The position numbers and the translations under genes are program-made. The notes under the pieces are model-generated. The model saw nothing but the letters and a program-made list of their open reading frames with translations, did no database searches and was not told the DNA's origin. A DNA stretch of 17,595 nucleotides from Bacteroidota bacterium (GTDB lineage Bacteria > Bacteroidota > Bacteroidia > CAILMK01), in assembly GCA_013287095.1 (NCBI GenBank), contig JABDEJ010000049.1:1-17595 (forward strand), given 5' to 3'. Below, piece by piece: positions 8,293-16,571 of the stretch (positions within the stretch are counted from its first letter, which is position 1; the number at the start of each line of letters is the position of its first letter).

Positions 8293-8768
8293 ATTTCTTT
8301 GTTGAAGAGCATAAAAATTTGCTTATTAAGCTAATTGATGCGGGTGTAGAATTCATTTTGATTGGAGGATATGCTGTTAATTTTCATGGCTACAACCGTA
8401 CCACCGGCGACATGGATATCTGGTTAAGGCCAGACAACTCGAACAAGAGCAAGTTGTTTAAAGTCCTGGTAGATATTGGATTCACTATTGAAGAAATTGA
8501 TGAACTCGACAAAGCTGATTTTAGCGATTATCTTGTTTTTAGTATCTGGGAGAAGCCTTACAAGACTGATTTTTTGACCCGTATTTCTGGGGTAAAGTTT
8601 GATGAAGCATGGGAACAAAAGGTTTTGTTGCCTTTAGGGGACAAAAACATCCCTGTTTTGCATTTACATCATTTAGTCCTTTCAAAAATAAGTAACGGGA
8701 GGTCCCAAGATAAAACGGATATCGAAGAGCTTCAAAAGATACAGGCCCTTAAGAAAAATAAGTCATAA
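8289..8768 (+). CDS. Nucleotidyltransferase-like protein of cassette B
   Basis: A 159-residue protein with the core of a minimal nucleotidyltransferase: the glycine loop LIGGYAV (residues 24-30), RTTGDMDIW carrying the metal pair Asp41 and Asp43, and a probable third carboxylate Asp94 in the TDFLT motif. A C-terminal helix has LSKISNGRSQDKTDIEEL. The fold is used by MNT-type antitoxins, AbiEii toxins and various NMP-transferases; the closest description I can offer is an AbiEii/DUF6036-like nucleotidyltransferase. Such enzymes transfer a nucleotide to protein, RNA or a small molecule, and the substrate here cannot be told from sequence. No signal peptide or membrane segment is present. It is coupled to the small gene before it by an ATGA overlap, and the dehydrogenase gene begins 14 bases after its stop. 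A paralogue lies at 2114-2589. Confidence 0.82.
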   Translation: MNFFVEEHKNLLIKLIDAGVEFILIGGYAVNFHGYNRTTGDMDIWLRPDNSNKSKLFKVLVDIGFTIEEIDELDKADFSDYLVFSIWEKPYKTDFLTRISGVKFDEAWEQKVLLPLGDKNIPVLHLHHLVLSKISNGRSQDKTDIEELQKIQALKKNKS

Positions 8769-8782
8769 TTTAAATTCAAATC

Positions 8783-9520
8783 ATGGACCTATCAAACAAC
8801 ACAGTCCTCATAACAGGTGGCTCTACGGGAATAGGACTGGCGATGGCCAAACAGTACCTGGGTGCGGGAAGCAAAGTGATTATATGCGCGCGCAAACAGG
8901 AAAAACTGGAAGAAGCAAAACAAAAATTCCCGGCCTTGGTTACTTATCTGTGTGATGTACAGGACCAAGCTCAAAGAGAATCTTTGGCTGCAAAGGTTAT
9001 CGCTGATTTTCCTGAGCTTAATATCGTGGTAAACAATGCTGGAATCCAGAGACATAATAACTTTTTGAAAGGAGCTGATATGGTTTCTGCCATAGAAGAA
9101 ATAACAACGAATTTAGTTGCCCCCATACATTTCACATCGCTGTTTATTCCACACTTGCTCACCAAACCAAACAGCGCTATTATTAACGTGAGTTCCGGTC
9201 TCGGATTTGTACCTATCGCAAGAATGCCTGTCTATTGTGCCACCAAAGCGGCCATGCATTCTTTTTCGTGGTCATTGCGTCATCAATTAAAAGATACTTC
9301 CATTAAGGTATTTGAAGTCATTCCACCCATTGTGGATACAGATCTTGACCATGGCGTCCGTCCGGCATCGTTCAGAGGCATGCATGTAGATGATTTTGTA
9401 AAACAAACAATGCCTGGTATCGAAAGCGATACTTATGAAATTGCTGTTGGCATGTCCAAAGGAATGGTTGAAAGCACAAAGGCTGGTTCGGAGGAAGCTT
9501 TTAAACGTATGAACGGTTAG
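8783..9520 (+). CDS. Short-chain dehydrogenase/reductase (DltE-like SDR)
   Basis: A 245-residue classical short-chain dehydrogenase that would use NAD(H) or NADP(H) to oxidise or reduce a hydroxyl/carbonyl substrate. It has the cofactor-binding motif TGGSTGIG (residues 11-18), NNAG (84-87), catalytic Ser138 in the NVSSG strand and the YxxxK pair Tyr151/Lys155 in VYCATKAA. Cys70-Asp71 in the LCDV segment is at the usual adenine-binding position. Overall it looks like the COG3967 (DltE-like) group, in which the sequence after the active site contains a PPIVDTD motif; the substrate is unknown. ARK after the second strand would suit NADP(H), which is weak evidence. It starts 14 bases after the nucleotidyltransferase gene and is likely on the same transcript. 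Its stop is 8 bases from the convergent stop of the lipoprotein gene. Confidence 0.92.
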   Translation: MDLSNNTVLITGGSTGIGLAMAKQYLGAGSKVIICARKQEKLEEAKQKFPALVTYLCDVQDQAQRESLAAKVIADFPELNIVVNNAGIQRHNNFLKGADMVSAIEEITTNLVAPIHFTSLFIPHLLTKPNSAIINVSSGLGFVPIARMPVYCATKAAMHSFSWSLRHQLKDTSIKVFEVIPPIVDTDLDHGVRPASFRGMHVDDFVKQTMPGIESDTYEIAVGMSKGMVESTKAGSEEAFKRMNG

Positions 9521-9528
9521 GTTTAAGA

Positions 9529-10479
9529 TCAATCCAAAGCCCTGAGTTTAGATTTGAAGGTGTTTTCATCCATCTGCGAAAGTGTCACCGTTTGTAGCAT
9601 ATTCGACGTTATGGTAACGGGCACAAATGCAGCGTAATTTGCATAATTCTTTTGAGCGAAAACAACAATTGTCGCTTTAAGACCTACAGGACTACCGGTT
9701 ATCATAAAGTTATATTTTCCGGTATCGGGGTTCATCATCGTTTCTGAATTAACCTGGTAAACCAACGCGCATGTCATACCCGAAAATAAAGATGAATTGG
9801 CTACACTTACTTTTACAGTTGTGGTTGGCGTTTGTGTATTGAAATGGTCGCAGTTTAACCAATTTAAACCCGATGAATACATATTGTAATAGTATCCTGC
9901 CTTCCCGGTAGAATCCTTTTTCAATACGATGTAATTATTAACAGTATCCGCATTTAATTTCCATGAAGTAAAGCCATTAGAAGAGCTGGCTCCATTAAAT
10001 ACCTGCATGTTCAGAGGTGTTCCGTTTACGGGAAAGGAAGCTAAAATATGAACCCCGGATTTTAGCGAAACTGTTGTATTGTTTTGAGTGGCAGATAGAT
10101 AAAGCATACCGCCTGATTGCAACAGGCTTGTGTCTGAAACGGTACTGATCGCCGATAAAAACATGTCGCTCTTTTTATATATTTCATTTATTGTCAGATA
10201 AATATGCCCATCTATTACCTGGCCGTTATTATTTACAAAAGCATTGGCAGGGATATTTAGATATGTTCCCTGGTTCAAATGCCCTGAAAAACCATTTGAA
10301 TTTCGAAATTCTATTGTTTGTTGTGTATTGGAATTGTTATTACCATTATTTGGATAGGGATTATAGGGTTGATAAGGATAGGAGGGCGGACCCACCGGAT
10401 AATCATTGATACAACCATACGCAATGAATCCCAACAGGATAGGAAGTATTATTCCAATTCTGATATTTGATTTTCTCAT
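9529..10479 (-). CDS. Secreted lipoprotein with ZU5-like beta-sandwich region, function unknown
   Basis: A 316-residue putative lipoprotein. The ATG at 10479 was chosen over an upstream in-frame TTG at 10503 because it gives a compact signal peptide: MRKSNIR, a hydrophobic core, then AYGC with Cys23 as the lipid-modified residue. The Tyr in the lipobox is slightly unusual. After Cys23 comes a Pro/Tyr/Asn-rich flexible linker (about 27-51, with PYQPYNPYP). From about 58 to 170 there is a beta-rich domain with GFSGHLNQGTYLNIPANAF (63-81), an IPxxA pattern recalling the ZU5-like domain of other Bacteroidota surface lipoproteins; that assignment is tentative. The C-terminal half is also beta-rich and unassigned. 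Its start lies 100 bases after the stop of the phosphatase gene on the same strand. Confidence 0.72.
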   Translation of the reverse strand: MRKSNIRIGIILPILLGFIAYGCINDYPVGPPSYPYQPYNPYPNNGNNNSNTQQTIEFRNSNGFSGHLNQGTYLNIPANAFVNNNGQVIDGHIYLTINEIYKKSDMFLSAISTVSDTSLLQSGGMLYLSATQNNTTVSLKSGVHILASFPVNGTPLNMQVFNGASSSNGFTSWKLNADTVNNYIVLKKDSTGKAGYYYNMYSSGLNWLNCDHFNTQTPTTTVKVSVANSSLFSGMTCALVYQVNSETMMNPDTGKYNFMITGSPVGLKATIVVFAQKNYANYAAFVPVTITSNMLQTVTLSQMDENTFKSKLRALD

Positions 10480-10579
10480 ATCATTAAGCCTTGAATTTAT
10501 CAATAAAAAACGTATAGGGATACTAATGCAAGACTTATGCCATTGCGAAAATTAGTAATCGTTAAAATCAAAGCTTAAT

Positions 10580-12244
10580 TCAATGTGTGAGGCTCAAAAT
10601 AGGCTTTCCGGTGCATCCACTGGGCGGTTGAATTTGGAGAAAAGCAGCAATAGTTGGCGCTATATCCGTCACAGAAACAGGAGCATATGTGCATCCTGGT
10701 CTGATGTCCCAACCATAAAAAATAAGAGGGATATGTGTATCATAAGCATAGCCGCTGCCATGTGTAGTTCCTCGGGTTTTTGAACCATCTATCCATCCCG
10801 GCTTCAATATTATGGCAAGATCACCGCACCTGGGTTCATAAAATCCGCGTTGTACGAGGCTTAACTGCCCCTCAGAATATTGGTTTTCTTCAAGGTCGAA
10901 AGAAGGGATTGCATTTGCAACACCCGGGAAAGTCTTTACAAAATCGGATATTTTTTGCGAAATTTCTTTGAGTTGTATATTTTTCAATTTCAACAAATCA
11001 TAATTCAAATAAACCTGCTGGTTCTCATAATCTTTTATCAGGCTGTCACACTGGTAAGTCTTTTTTAGAAAATCATTGAGGGTATCACTGATGTAAGTAT
11101 CCTTAAAAAATCCGCCTGGAATTCCTTTTGATTTAAGATATCCCGGATTTTGAACTACCCCATGATCTGCGGTAATAAAAACAAGCACATTGTCTTTGCC
11201 GATATTGCTATCAAGAAAATCAAGGAAGTCTTCAATGTCTTTGTCAAGCCTGATGTAAGTATCTTCTATTTCAACAGAATTAGGTCCAAAGCGATGCCCG
11301 ACATAATCGGTTGACGCGAGGTTTATGGTGAGAAAGTCTGTGAAATCACCTTTGCCCATTTTTTCTTGCTTAATAACTTCCTCCGCAAAATTTTTGGTGT
11401 AGGTATCTCCAAAGGGGGTTTCTCTTATCAGGTCATAGGAGTTAGCGCTGATGCGCCATAGGTTATAAGGGAAAACCGGCACGGTTTCGCCAGGATAGGG
11501 TTCTTCAAATTCTGAATTATCCTTGGTGCTTTCGGTATAGGTTTTTATCGGCAGTAATGTTTCCCATTTCTGGCTGAGGAACTTTACGGGGTGTCTTTCA
11601 GCATTGAATTTATTAACCCATCCAGGCAGGCTATCCATATAATAGGTACTTGTGATCCAGTTTCCTGATTTACCGTCATACCAATAAGCTGCATTGGCAC
11701 TGTGCCCTGCCGGCAAAATAGCGGCTCTGTCTTTCAATGATACTCCTATTACTTTCGAGTTAAAATTATCCGACAGTTTCAGCTCATCGGTAATAGTGGT
11801 TGTAAGCAGATTGTTTGGAGACATCTGGCCTTCTTTTTTACTTAAACTGCCGACAGTATTGTATTTATCATCCGAAACACAATACATGGATTCTCCTTTT
11901 TTCCGGTCAAACCACTCATTGGCGACAATTCCATTTATACTTGGGGTCGTTCCCGTAAAAATAGCAGTATGCCCCGGGCCTGTGTAGGTAGGTATATAAT
12001 TGATATTCGTATTGGCGCACAGATAGCCTTCACGCAGCAATCTTTTAAAGCCTCCATTGCCATATTTATCCCAATAGCGGTACAAAAAATCATATCGCAT
12101 CTGGTCAATGACGATACCAACAACGAGGCGGGGATGCTTTGATCTTTCCCCGGTATGTACACCATCTTTCCTGGTACATTGAACTAATGAAATGATAACA
12201 GCCAGGAAAATAATTGAAGTCGTAAATTTTTTAATGAATCGCAC
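10580..12244 (-). CDS. pafA: PafA-like alkaline phosphatase (phosphomonoesterase)
   Basis: A 554-residue alkaline phosphatase superfamily enzyme of the PafA type, which releases inorganic phosphate from phosphomonoesters outside the cytoplasm using two Zn ions and a Thr nucleophile. The PafA active-site set is present at nearly constant offset from Elizabethkingia PafA numbering: Asp47 (Asp38), nucleophile Thr88 in PTYTGPGH (Thr79), Asn109 (Asn100), Lys171 and Arg173 in SLKDR (Lys162, Arg164), Asp313 and His317 (Asp305, His309), Asp360-His361 in TADHG (Asp352-His353), and His495 in GTTHGSG (His486). The N terminus is a signal peptide with a possible lipobox ending LVQC at Cys23. Gln before Cys is atypical, so it may be a periplasmic protein or a lipoprotein. 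The start is ATG at 12244, just after a possible -7 element. It lies upstream of the lipoprotein gene on the same strand; no Pho-type operator was recognised. Confidence 0.93.
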   Translation of the reverse strand: MRFIKKFTTSIIFLAVIISLVQCTRKDGVHTGERSKHPRLVVGIVIDQMRYDFLYRYWDKYGNGGFKRLLREGYLCANTNINYIPTYTGPGHTAIFTGTTPSINGIVANEWFDRKKGESMYCVSDDKYNTVGSLSKKEGQMSPNNLLTTTITDELKLSDNFNSKVIGVSLKDRAAILPAGHSANAAYWYDGKSGNWITSTYYMDSLPGWVNKFNAERHPVKFLSQKWETLLPIKTYTESTKDNSEFEEPYPGETVPVFPYNLWRISANSYDLIRETPFGDTYTKNFAEEVIKQEKMGKGDFTDFLTINLASTDYVGHRFGPNSVEIEDTYIRLDKDIEDFLDFLDSNIGKDNVLVFITADHGVVQNPGYLKSKGIPGGFFKDTYISDTLNDFLKKTYQCDSLIKDYENQQVYLNYDLLKLKNIQLKEISQKISDFVKTFPGVANAIPSFDLEENQYSEGQLSLVQRGFYEPRCGDLAIILKPGWIDGSKTRGTTHGSGYAYDTHIPLIFYGWDIRPGCTYAPVSVTDIAPTIAAFLQIQPPSGCTGKPILSLTH

Positions 12245-12266
12245 CCTGTTAGTTAATTTATTTATT

Positions 12267-12274
12267 CAAATGTA
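12267..12274 (-). promoter_or_regulatory. Possible Bacteroidota -7 element for the phosphatase gene
   Basis: On the - strand this reads TACATTTG, an exact TAnnTTTG match, 22 bases before the ATG at 12244. It lies downstream of the terminator of the previous gene, so a separate promoter is expected in this gap. No clear -33 element was found at the usual distance. Confidence 0.4.
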
Positions 12275-12340
12275 ATGAGTCTCTTGCATCCTGACATTAA
12301 TAATTTCAACCGGAATGATTAAGGATTTGTTAACATGAAG

Positions 12341-12386
12341 GATAAAAAACAAAATGGGCATATTTATTATCTAAATATACCCATTT
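12341..12386 (-). terminator. Intrinsic terminator after the large surface-protein gene
   Basis: Arms at 12352-12366 and 12372-12386 (AAATGGGCATATTTA against TAAATATACCCATTT) form a 15-bp stem with one mismatch and a 5-base loop. Read on the - strand, the stem is followed by TGTTTTTTATC, a U-rich tract, so the hairpin works as a terminator for the gene whose stop is at 12410, 23 bases away. The stem is A/T-rich outside the central GGG/CCC. Confidence 0.75.
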
Positions 12387-12409
12387 GATATTCTTTATAA
12401 AGATTAGGT

Positions 12410-15400
12410 CTATGGCCTTAAAAGCATTACATTACCACTGATAATCTTTTGTGGCGGTATGCCTTCAGACGTATTCAATCGGTAAACAAGTGTCCAGTTG
12501 TACACTCCTTCAGGCGCAGGAGTGCTTTCGTAAGTCCCATCCCAGGCTTTGTTGGGATCATTGCTAAAAAATACCCTCTCGCCCCATCTGTTATACACCG
12601 ACAATTGATAATAAACGGAATTAAGATTATAGACCTTGAATGAATCATTAACATCGTCCCCGTTAGGTGTAAAAGCATTAGGGATATATACATCGCTTGG
12701 TGGGCATGCATATACCTGCACACTATCTGTAAACGGACAACCACCTGAATTTGCAACTTTTACAGTGTATTTGCCCGGGTCTGTCACAAATATCGAACTG
12801 GTACTGTCTCCTGTAGGTTCCCAATTGTATGACGTAAAACCTGCTCCTGCATTCAGCGTTACACCATTACTGAAACTGTCGCATAAATACACGGATGCAG
12901 GAAGTGAGGTGATAAGGACAGGGCTGTAAAAATAAATCTTGAAAATACTTGTGCCACTGCAAAGCCCGTTCGTAATATTAGCCTCATATAAGTCATAGGG
13001 ATAAGGGCTTATCGTGCGGCGGACCGTTATTTTCTGAGTGGTTGGGTATGGTGGTTTGTTCCATGTTATTTTATAACCAGGGTTGCCGGCATCCAATACC
13101 ACTGAATCTGAATAGCAAACAGTAGTATCAAATTGCACCAAATTCGGAGAAGGTATAAAGGTAACATTGATCTTTCCGCTATCAGTACATTGTTTTTGAA
13201 ATACCTGTGCTTCATAAGTGCCGGACTGTTCCGGATTAAATTGTTCTTCAGTCGCGCCTTGAATCGCGATTCCGTTTAAATACCATTGGTAGGTTGCGCC
13301 ATTGATATTATTTCCTGCGTCAAGTGTTAAGAAGCTGCCAGTACATAAACTGGTATCCTTGCCAAGCTGAACGTTTATGTTTATTAATTTTACCTGGATA
13401 TTAGTATCTTTTGAACAACTGCCTTTGTTCACAGTTATCTTGTAATTAAAGTCTGTATCTGCAACAATCTGCTCAGTATATAACTTCCCTTTTGGGGTGG
13501 TCCAGACATAGGTGGCTCCAGGATTACCTGCATCCAAAACTATCGATGTTCCTCTACATATCAGGGTGTCGTTATTGCCAAATTTTGGAGTGCTGATCTG
13601 TGTATATTTTGCAACCGTAGAATCAGTCGCGGTACAATTGCCTACTGTAACTATAACTTTATATTGTCCGTCAGTATCAATAGTAATGGTGGCATTATTG
13701 CCTGCGGCCACACCGTTTTTGTACCATTGGTAATACGGTTTGTCATTAATGGTACTTGAATATGTAGCTGTAAGTGGATAATTAGTTCCCTGACAACCCG
13801 GGAAAGTAGGCCCGACATTGCCATAATTTAAGTTAACAGTGAGAATGTTATAAGTAACAGTTGCCACGTCTGATGCCTGGCATTTGGCCCTTGTCCTGTT
13901 TTCTACAAGAACTTTATAAGCCCCATCAGTAGTTACGGTATATTGTGTTGTGGTATCAGCCAGATTCATAAGCTGTCCATCCTGGTACCATAAATGTTTA
14001 AAAGCTGGGTTCCCGGCATTCAAAAGCCTGGTAATTCCACCGCATAATGTGTCAAAATCAGGAGCAAGGCTTACGACAGGCATTGGCAGGAAGGTGATAT
14101 TTGCCGTATCTGTCCCTCCACATGATCCCCTTTGAATAGTTGCATAGTATTTGCCTGTAACCGAAACCGTATCAGTTTGGGCGGTATCCAATTGTTTAAT
14201 ACCATTTTTATACCATGAATAAGTTGATCCCGGATTTTGTGCATTCAAAACATAAGTTTGCCCCTGGCATAAAACGGTATCGGGCCCAAGGTTGGGAATT
14301 ACATTATTGAAAGTAATATTTATGGAGCCGGTATCGCGGCACGTAGTTTTCTTTAGGGAATATGTTACTACTGCAAAATATGAAGCATTTTTATTATTGC
14401 TGATAATGTACTGCTCACTGGTATCAAGAGACAAAAAGGGGCTGCTGGTGAGGTACCAGTTATGTTTGGCATCGGGATAGCCGGCGCTGAGGGTATCATT
14501 CACGCCTGCACAGACAACCTGGGCGGGCCCAAGGTTAACTACTGCATTTTTAACATAAATTACCTGTATGGAATCCGAAATTGAACACTGTCCAATCGTA
14601 GCTGTGCCAAGGTATTTGCCGGGGCCCAATTTATAAGGCACACTGTATTTTTCTGCTATAGCACCTAATATAGGACTTCCATCCTTAAACCAGGAATATA
14701 CAGAACCTGCGTTCAAGAGATCCAGGGTTAATGGCGTGTACGGGCATATATACGTGGTGTCCGGACCGAAATTTGGCTTGGTAAAGAGGGGCAAAACATA
14801 AACAGTCCTTTTTGCAGTGTCATCAAAAGGGTTAAAATCCCCGGGATAAAGCGGGAAGGCTTTCACGGTATTGGTTCCGGATTTATTTGTAGGGAAGGGC
14901 TGCTTAAAAAACAAAGTGTCTTTAACCCCTTGATTTGCCGTTCCATAAAAAGTGTCCTGTAAAGTTGCCGTTATGGCTCCGGATACATTAACCTGGAATG
15001 GAATGCTGTCAATAGGGCCTGGGGTAAGGTTCTGAAATACAACGCCCACTTTTGGTGCAGAATTACCGCAAACCGTATCAGCCGGATATAGTATTGTATC
15101 CACTTTGACATCGGGTTTTTTGAAATTTATCTCATAAAAAGACCCTTGTCCTGTTGAATTAAGGAAACCGGAATCATAAGGCGCTCCAATAAACAAACTT
15201 TGAATGGTATTATTATTCGATGTCCCATAGTCAAGTATTGATAAACCAAAGTGATCCAATGCAACAAAATGGTTATTGGCCTTTTTTATGACCGGGTTGA
15301 TGCCACTTATTTTTTGCGTAAACAAAACAGTATCATCCGTTTTGTTAAGAAAAACAATGAATACAGCTCCGGAACCTGTCCGGAAATCATTGTCACCTGT

Positions 15401-16477
15401 GCTTGAGGCAAGGGTTGTACCGCTGCCGCCTGCCCCAACTGCATACACATGGAAAGCAGGATATCCAAAATCAGGCAAATAGGTAAGGCCATTTCCAAAA
15501 TTCTCGTTTTTCGGGAGTATTCCACCCATGCCGGTAGTACTGTTAGATATTGTGCCTACACCATTGGTTATTGCTTTACCACTTGCTGCCAGGTAAACAA
15601 CATAATATGCTCCTGAAGATGCGTTAATGCTGGTAGTATTGGGTGCGCCAACGGCAACATCAGGTACTCCGTCACCATTTACATCACCAATACCAGCTAC
15701 AGAAGACCCAAATTGGTCGCTTGCGCCAAGCAATGAGGGAAAATTGCCAACGCCCGGGCTTAGTTTCTGTGAATTTTTAATGCCACCGGCACTGGTCAGA
15801 AATACAATAAATGCGGAGCCCTGGGGGCCTGTTGAGGTACCATTTTTGTCAGCACTTGCGCCAACAATAATATCTTTTACGCCATCATTGTCAATATCCC
15901 CGGCCGAGGCTACGCTGCAACCAAATTGAGGCCCTGATCCTGTTTGAGTTGACCAATTGTTCATACTTGTTCCAGCAATGGTGGCAGTGCTTTTAAACGT
16001 GCCATTTGCTTTCATAAAGCAGATAAAGACATCTCCTGAGTTTGCAAGGCCAGTGCCATCAGGGTCCGCACTTGATCCGACAGCAATATCAGGAATACCA
16101 TCACCATCTATATCTTTTATACCTGCCACAGAAACCCCGAAATTTTTTGCACCGGCAGGCGCTGCGTTTTTTACATAAGCCTTTACCGTACCATTGGCAT
16201 TCATAAAAAATATATAAACACAGCCAACCCCACTTGTTGAAGAAGCCCCTACCGCAAGATCGGGAACCCCATCACCGTTCAAGTCACCAACTACCGTAAG
16301 CCCGGATGCAAAATGATCCTGGCCAAGGCTGGTAGCAGGGTTAAAACCGCCAAAACCTCCGGTTACATAAAGAAAACTCTGTATGGATACCTGCCCCTGG
16401 GCATTAGCTTTCTGCAGACCTGAGGTCAAAGAAAGCGCAATAAAGACCAGTAAAAATTGTATATACCTTTTGCTCAT
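12410..16477 (-). CDS. Giant modular surface protein: FG-GAP propeller, Ig-like array, type IX secretion (CHU_C) sorting domain
   Basis: A 1355-residue secreted protein. Residues 1-27 are a signal peptide ending ANAQ. Residues about 52-432 hold six FG-GAP repeats (integrin-alpha-like propeller). Four have a Ca-binding loop of the D-x-[DN]-x-D-G type (GDLNGDG, KDIDGDG, GDIDND, GDVNGDG) and the last two lack it. Residues about 453-565 look like a CARDB-type spacer. Residues 569-1258 are nine tandem Ig-like domains, the Ig_7 kind often linked to CHU_C. Residues 1263-1355 are the gliding-motility-associated C-terminal domain (PNAFTPNGDDVND, YNRWGERVF, PEGVYNW, SGNVMLL), a type B sorting signal that directs export across the outer membrane by the type IX secretion system and surface attachment or release. 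The role is probably adhesion or matrix binding. ATG at 16477 fits the signal peptide. The gene is followed by its own terminator. No enzyme domain is visible. Confidence 0.93.
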   Translation of the reverse strand: MSKRYIQFLLVFIALSLTSGLQKANAQGQVSIQSFLYVTGGFGGFNPATSLGQDHFASGLTVVGDLNGDGVPDLAVGASSTSGVGCVYIFFMNANGTVKAYVKNAAPAGAKNFGVSVAGIKDIDGDGIPDIAVGSSADPDGTGLANSGDVFICFMKANGTFKSTATIAGTSMNNWSTQTGSGPQFGCSVASAGDIDNDGVKDIIVGASADKNGTSTGPQGSAFIVFLTSAGGIKNSQKLSPGVGNFPSLLGASDQFGSSVAGIGDVNGDGVPDVAVGAPNTTSINASSGAYYVVYLAASGKAITNGVGTISNSTTGMGGILPKNENFGNGLTYLPDFGYPAFHVYAVGAGGSGTTLASSTGDNDFRTGSGAVFIVFLNKTDDTVLFTQKISGINPVIKKANNHFVALDHFGLSILDYGTSNNNTIQSLFIGAPYDSGFLNSTGQGSFYEINFKKPDVKVDTILYPADTVCGNSAPKVGVVFQNLTPGPIDSIPFQVNVSGAITATLQDTFYGTANQGVKDTLFFKQPFPTNKSGTNTVKAFPLYPGDFNPFDDTAKRTVYVLPLFTKPNFGPDTTYICPYTPLTLDLLNAGSVYSWFKDGSPILGAIAEKYSVPYKLGPGKYLGTATIGQCSISDSIQVIYVKNAVVNLGPAQVVCAGVNDTLSAGYPDAKHNWYLTSSPFLSLDTSEQYIISNNKNASYFAVVTYSLKKTTCRDTGSINITFNNVIPNLGPDTVLCQGQTYVLNAQNPGSTYSWYKNGIKQLDTAQTDTVSVTGKYYATIQRGSCGGTDTANITFLPMPVVSLAPDFDTLCGGITRLLNAGNPAFKHLWYQDGQLMNLADTTTQYTVTTDGAYKVLVENRTRAKCQASDVATVTYNILTVNLNYGNVGPTFPGCQGTNYPLTATYSSTINDKPYYQWYKNGVAAGNNATITIDTDGQYKVIVTVGNCTATDSTVAKYTQISTPKFGNNDTLICRGTSIVLDAGNPGATYVWTTPKGKLYTEQIVADTDFNYKITVNKGSCSKDTNIQVKLININVQLGKDTSLCTGSFLTLDAGNNINGATYQWYLNGIAIQGATEEQFNPEQSGTYEAQVFQKQCTDSGKINVTFIPSPNLVQFDTTVCYSDSVVLDAGNPGYKITWNKPPYPTTQKITVRRTISPYPYDLYEANITNGLCSGTSIFKIYFYSPVLITSLPASVYLCDSFSNGVTLNAGAGFTSYNWEPTGDSTSSIFVTDPGKYTVKVANSGGCPFTDSVQVYACPPSDVYIPNAFTPNGDDVNDSFKVYNLNSVYYQLSVYNRWGERVFFSNDPNKAWDGTYESTPAPEGVYNWTLVYRLNTSEGIPPQKIISGNVMLLRP
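12704..14773 (-). repeat. Coding array of nine Ig-like repeats, each with a conserved cysteine pair
   Basis: Within the large surface protein, units of about 71-84 residues start near residues 569, 648, 729, 804, 882, 966, 1037, 1115 and 1191. Each begins with a LGPDTxxC-like strand, then LDAGNPGxxYxWYxNG, and ends G-C-x-x-x-D. Paired cysteines are 578/631, 656/713, 737/786, 812/866, 895/948, 974/1021, 1045/1097, 1121/1173 and 1199/1247, spaced 47-57 residues and probably one disulfide per domain. The units have clearly diverged, so this is an old repeat. Confidence 0.8.
15182..16324 (-). repeat. Coding array of six FG-GAP propeller repeats
   Basis: Within the large surface protein, repeats begin at about residues 54, 113, 185, 256, 327 and 409, spaced 59-82 residues. 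The first four have the form [QN]FG.SVA..GD.[DN]GDG.PD.AVG, with calcium-loop aspartates. The fifth (NFGNGLTYLPDFG) and sixth (HFGLSILDYG) keep the FG-GAP start but lack the loop. A seventh blade, if present, could be formed by N- and C-terminal strands. Confidence 0.75.
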
Positions 16478-16571
16478 AATTTCTTACCCGAATTGCGAAT
16501 TTACACATTCCTGTCAAAATAAACAGAGATTTTGAAATATTTTTACCTTCGATACGAATCGAACAATACCT

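Noticed and set aside
1863..8768. Composite transposon or integrated element formed by cassettes A and B
   Set aside because: No transposase, terminal inverted repeats or target-site duplication was seen, and the genes between are housekeeping clpB and lon.
10501..10503. TTG start for the lipoprotein gene
   Set aside because: It would add eight polar residues before a well-formed lipoprotein signal peptide that begins at the ATG at 10479.
12410..16477. Repeated segments as a CRISPR array or DNA satellite
   Set aside because: The repetition is at protein-domain level (about 215-250 bp units, diverged in DNA) within a single open frame and has no spacer pattern.
16548..16563. TTCGAT/ATCGAA inverted repeat as a terminator for menC
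   Set aside because: The stem is only 6 bp and is not followed by a T tract on the menC strand, so chance is a sufficient explanation.
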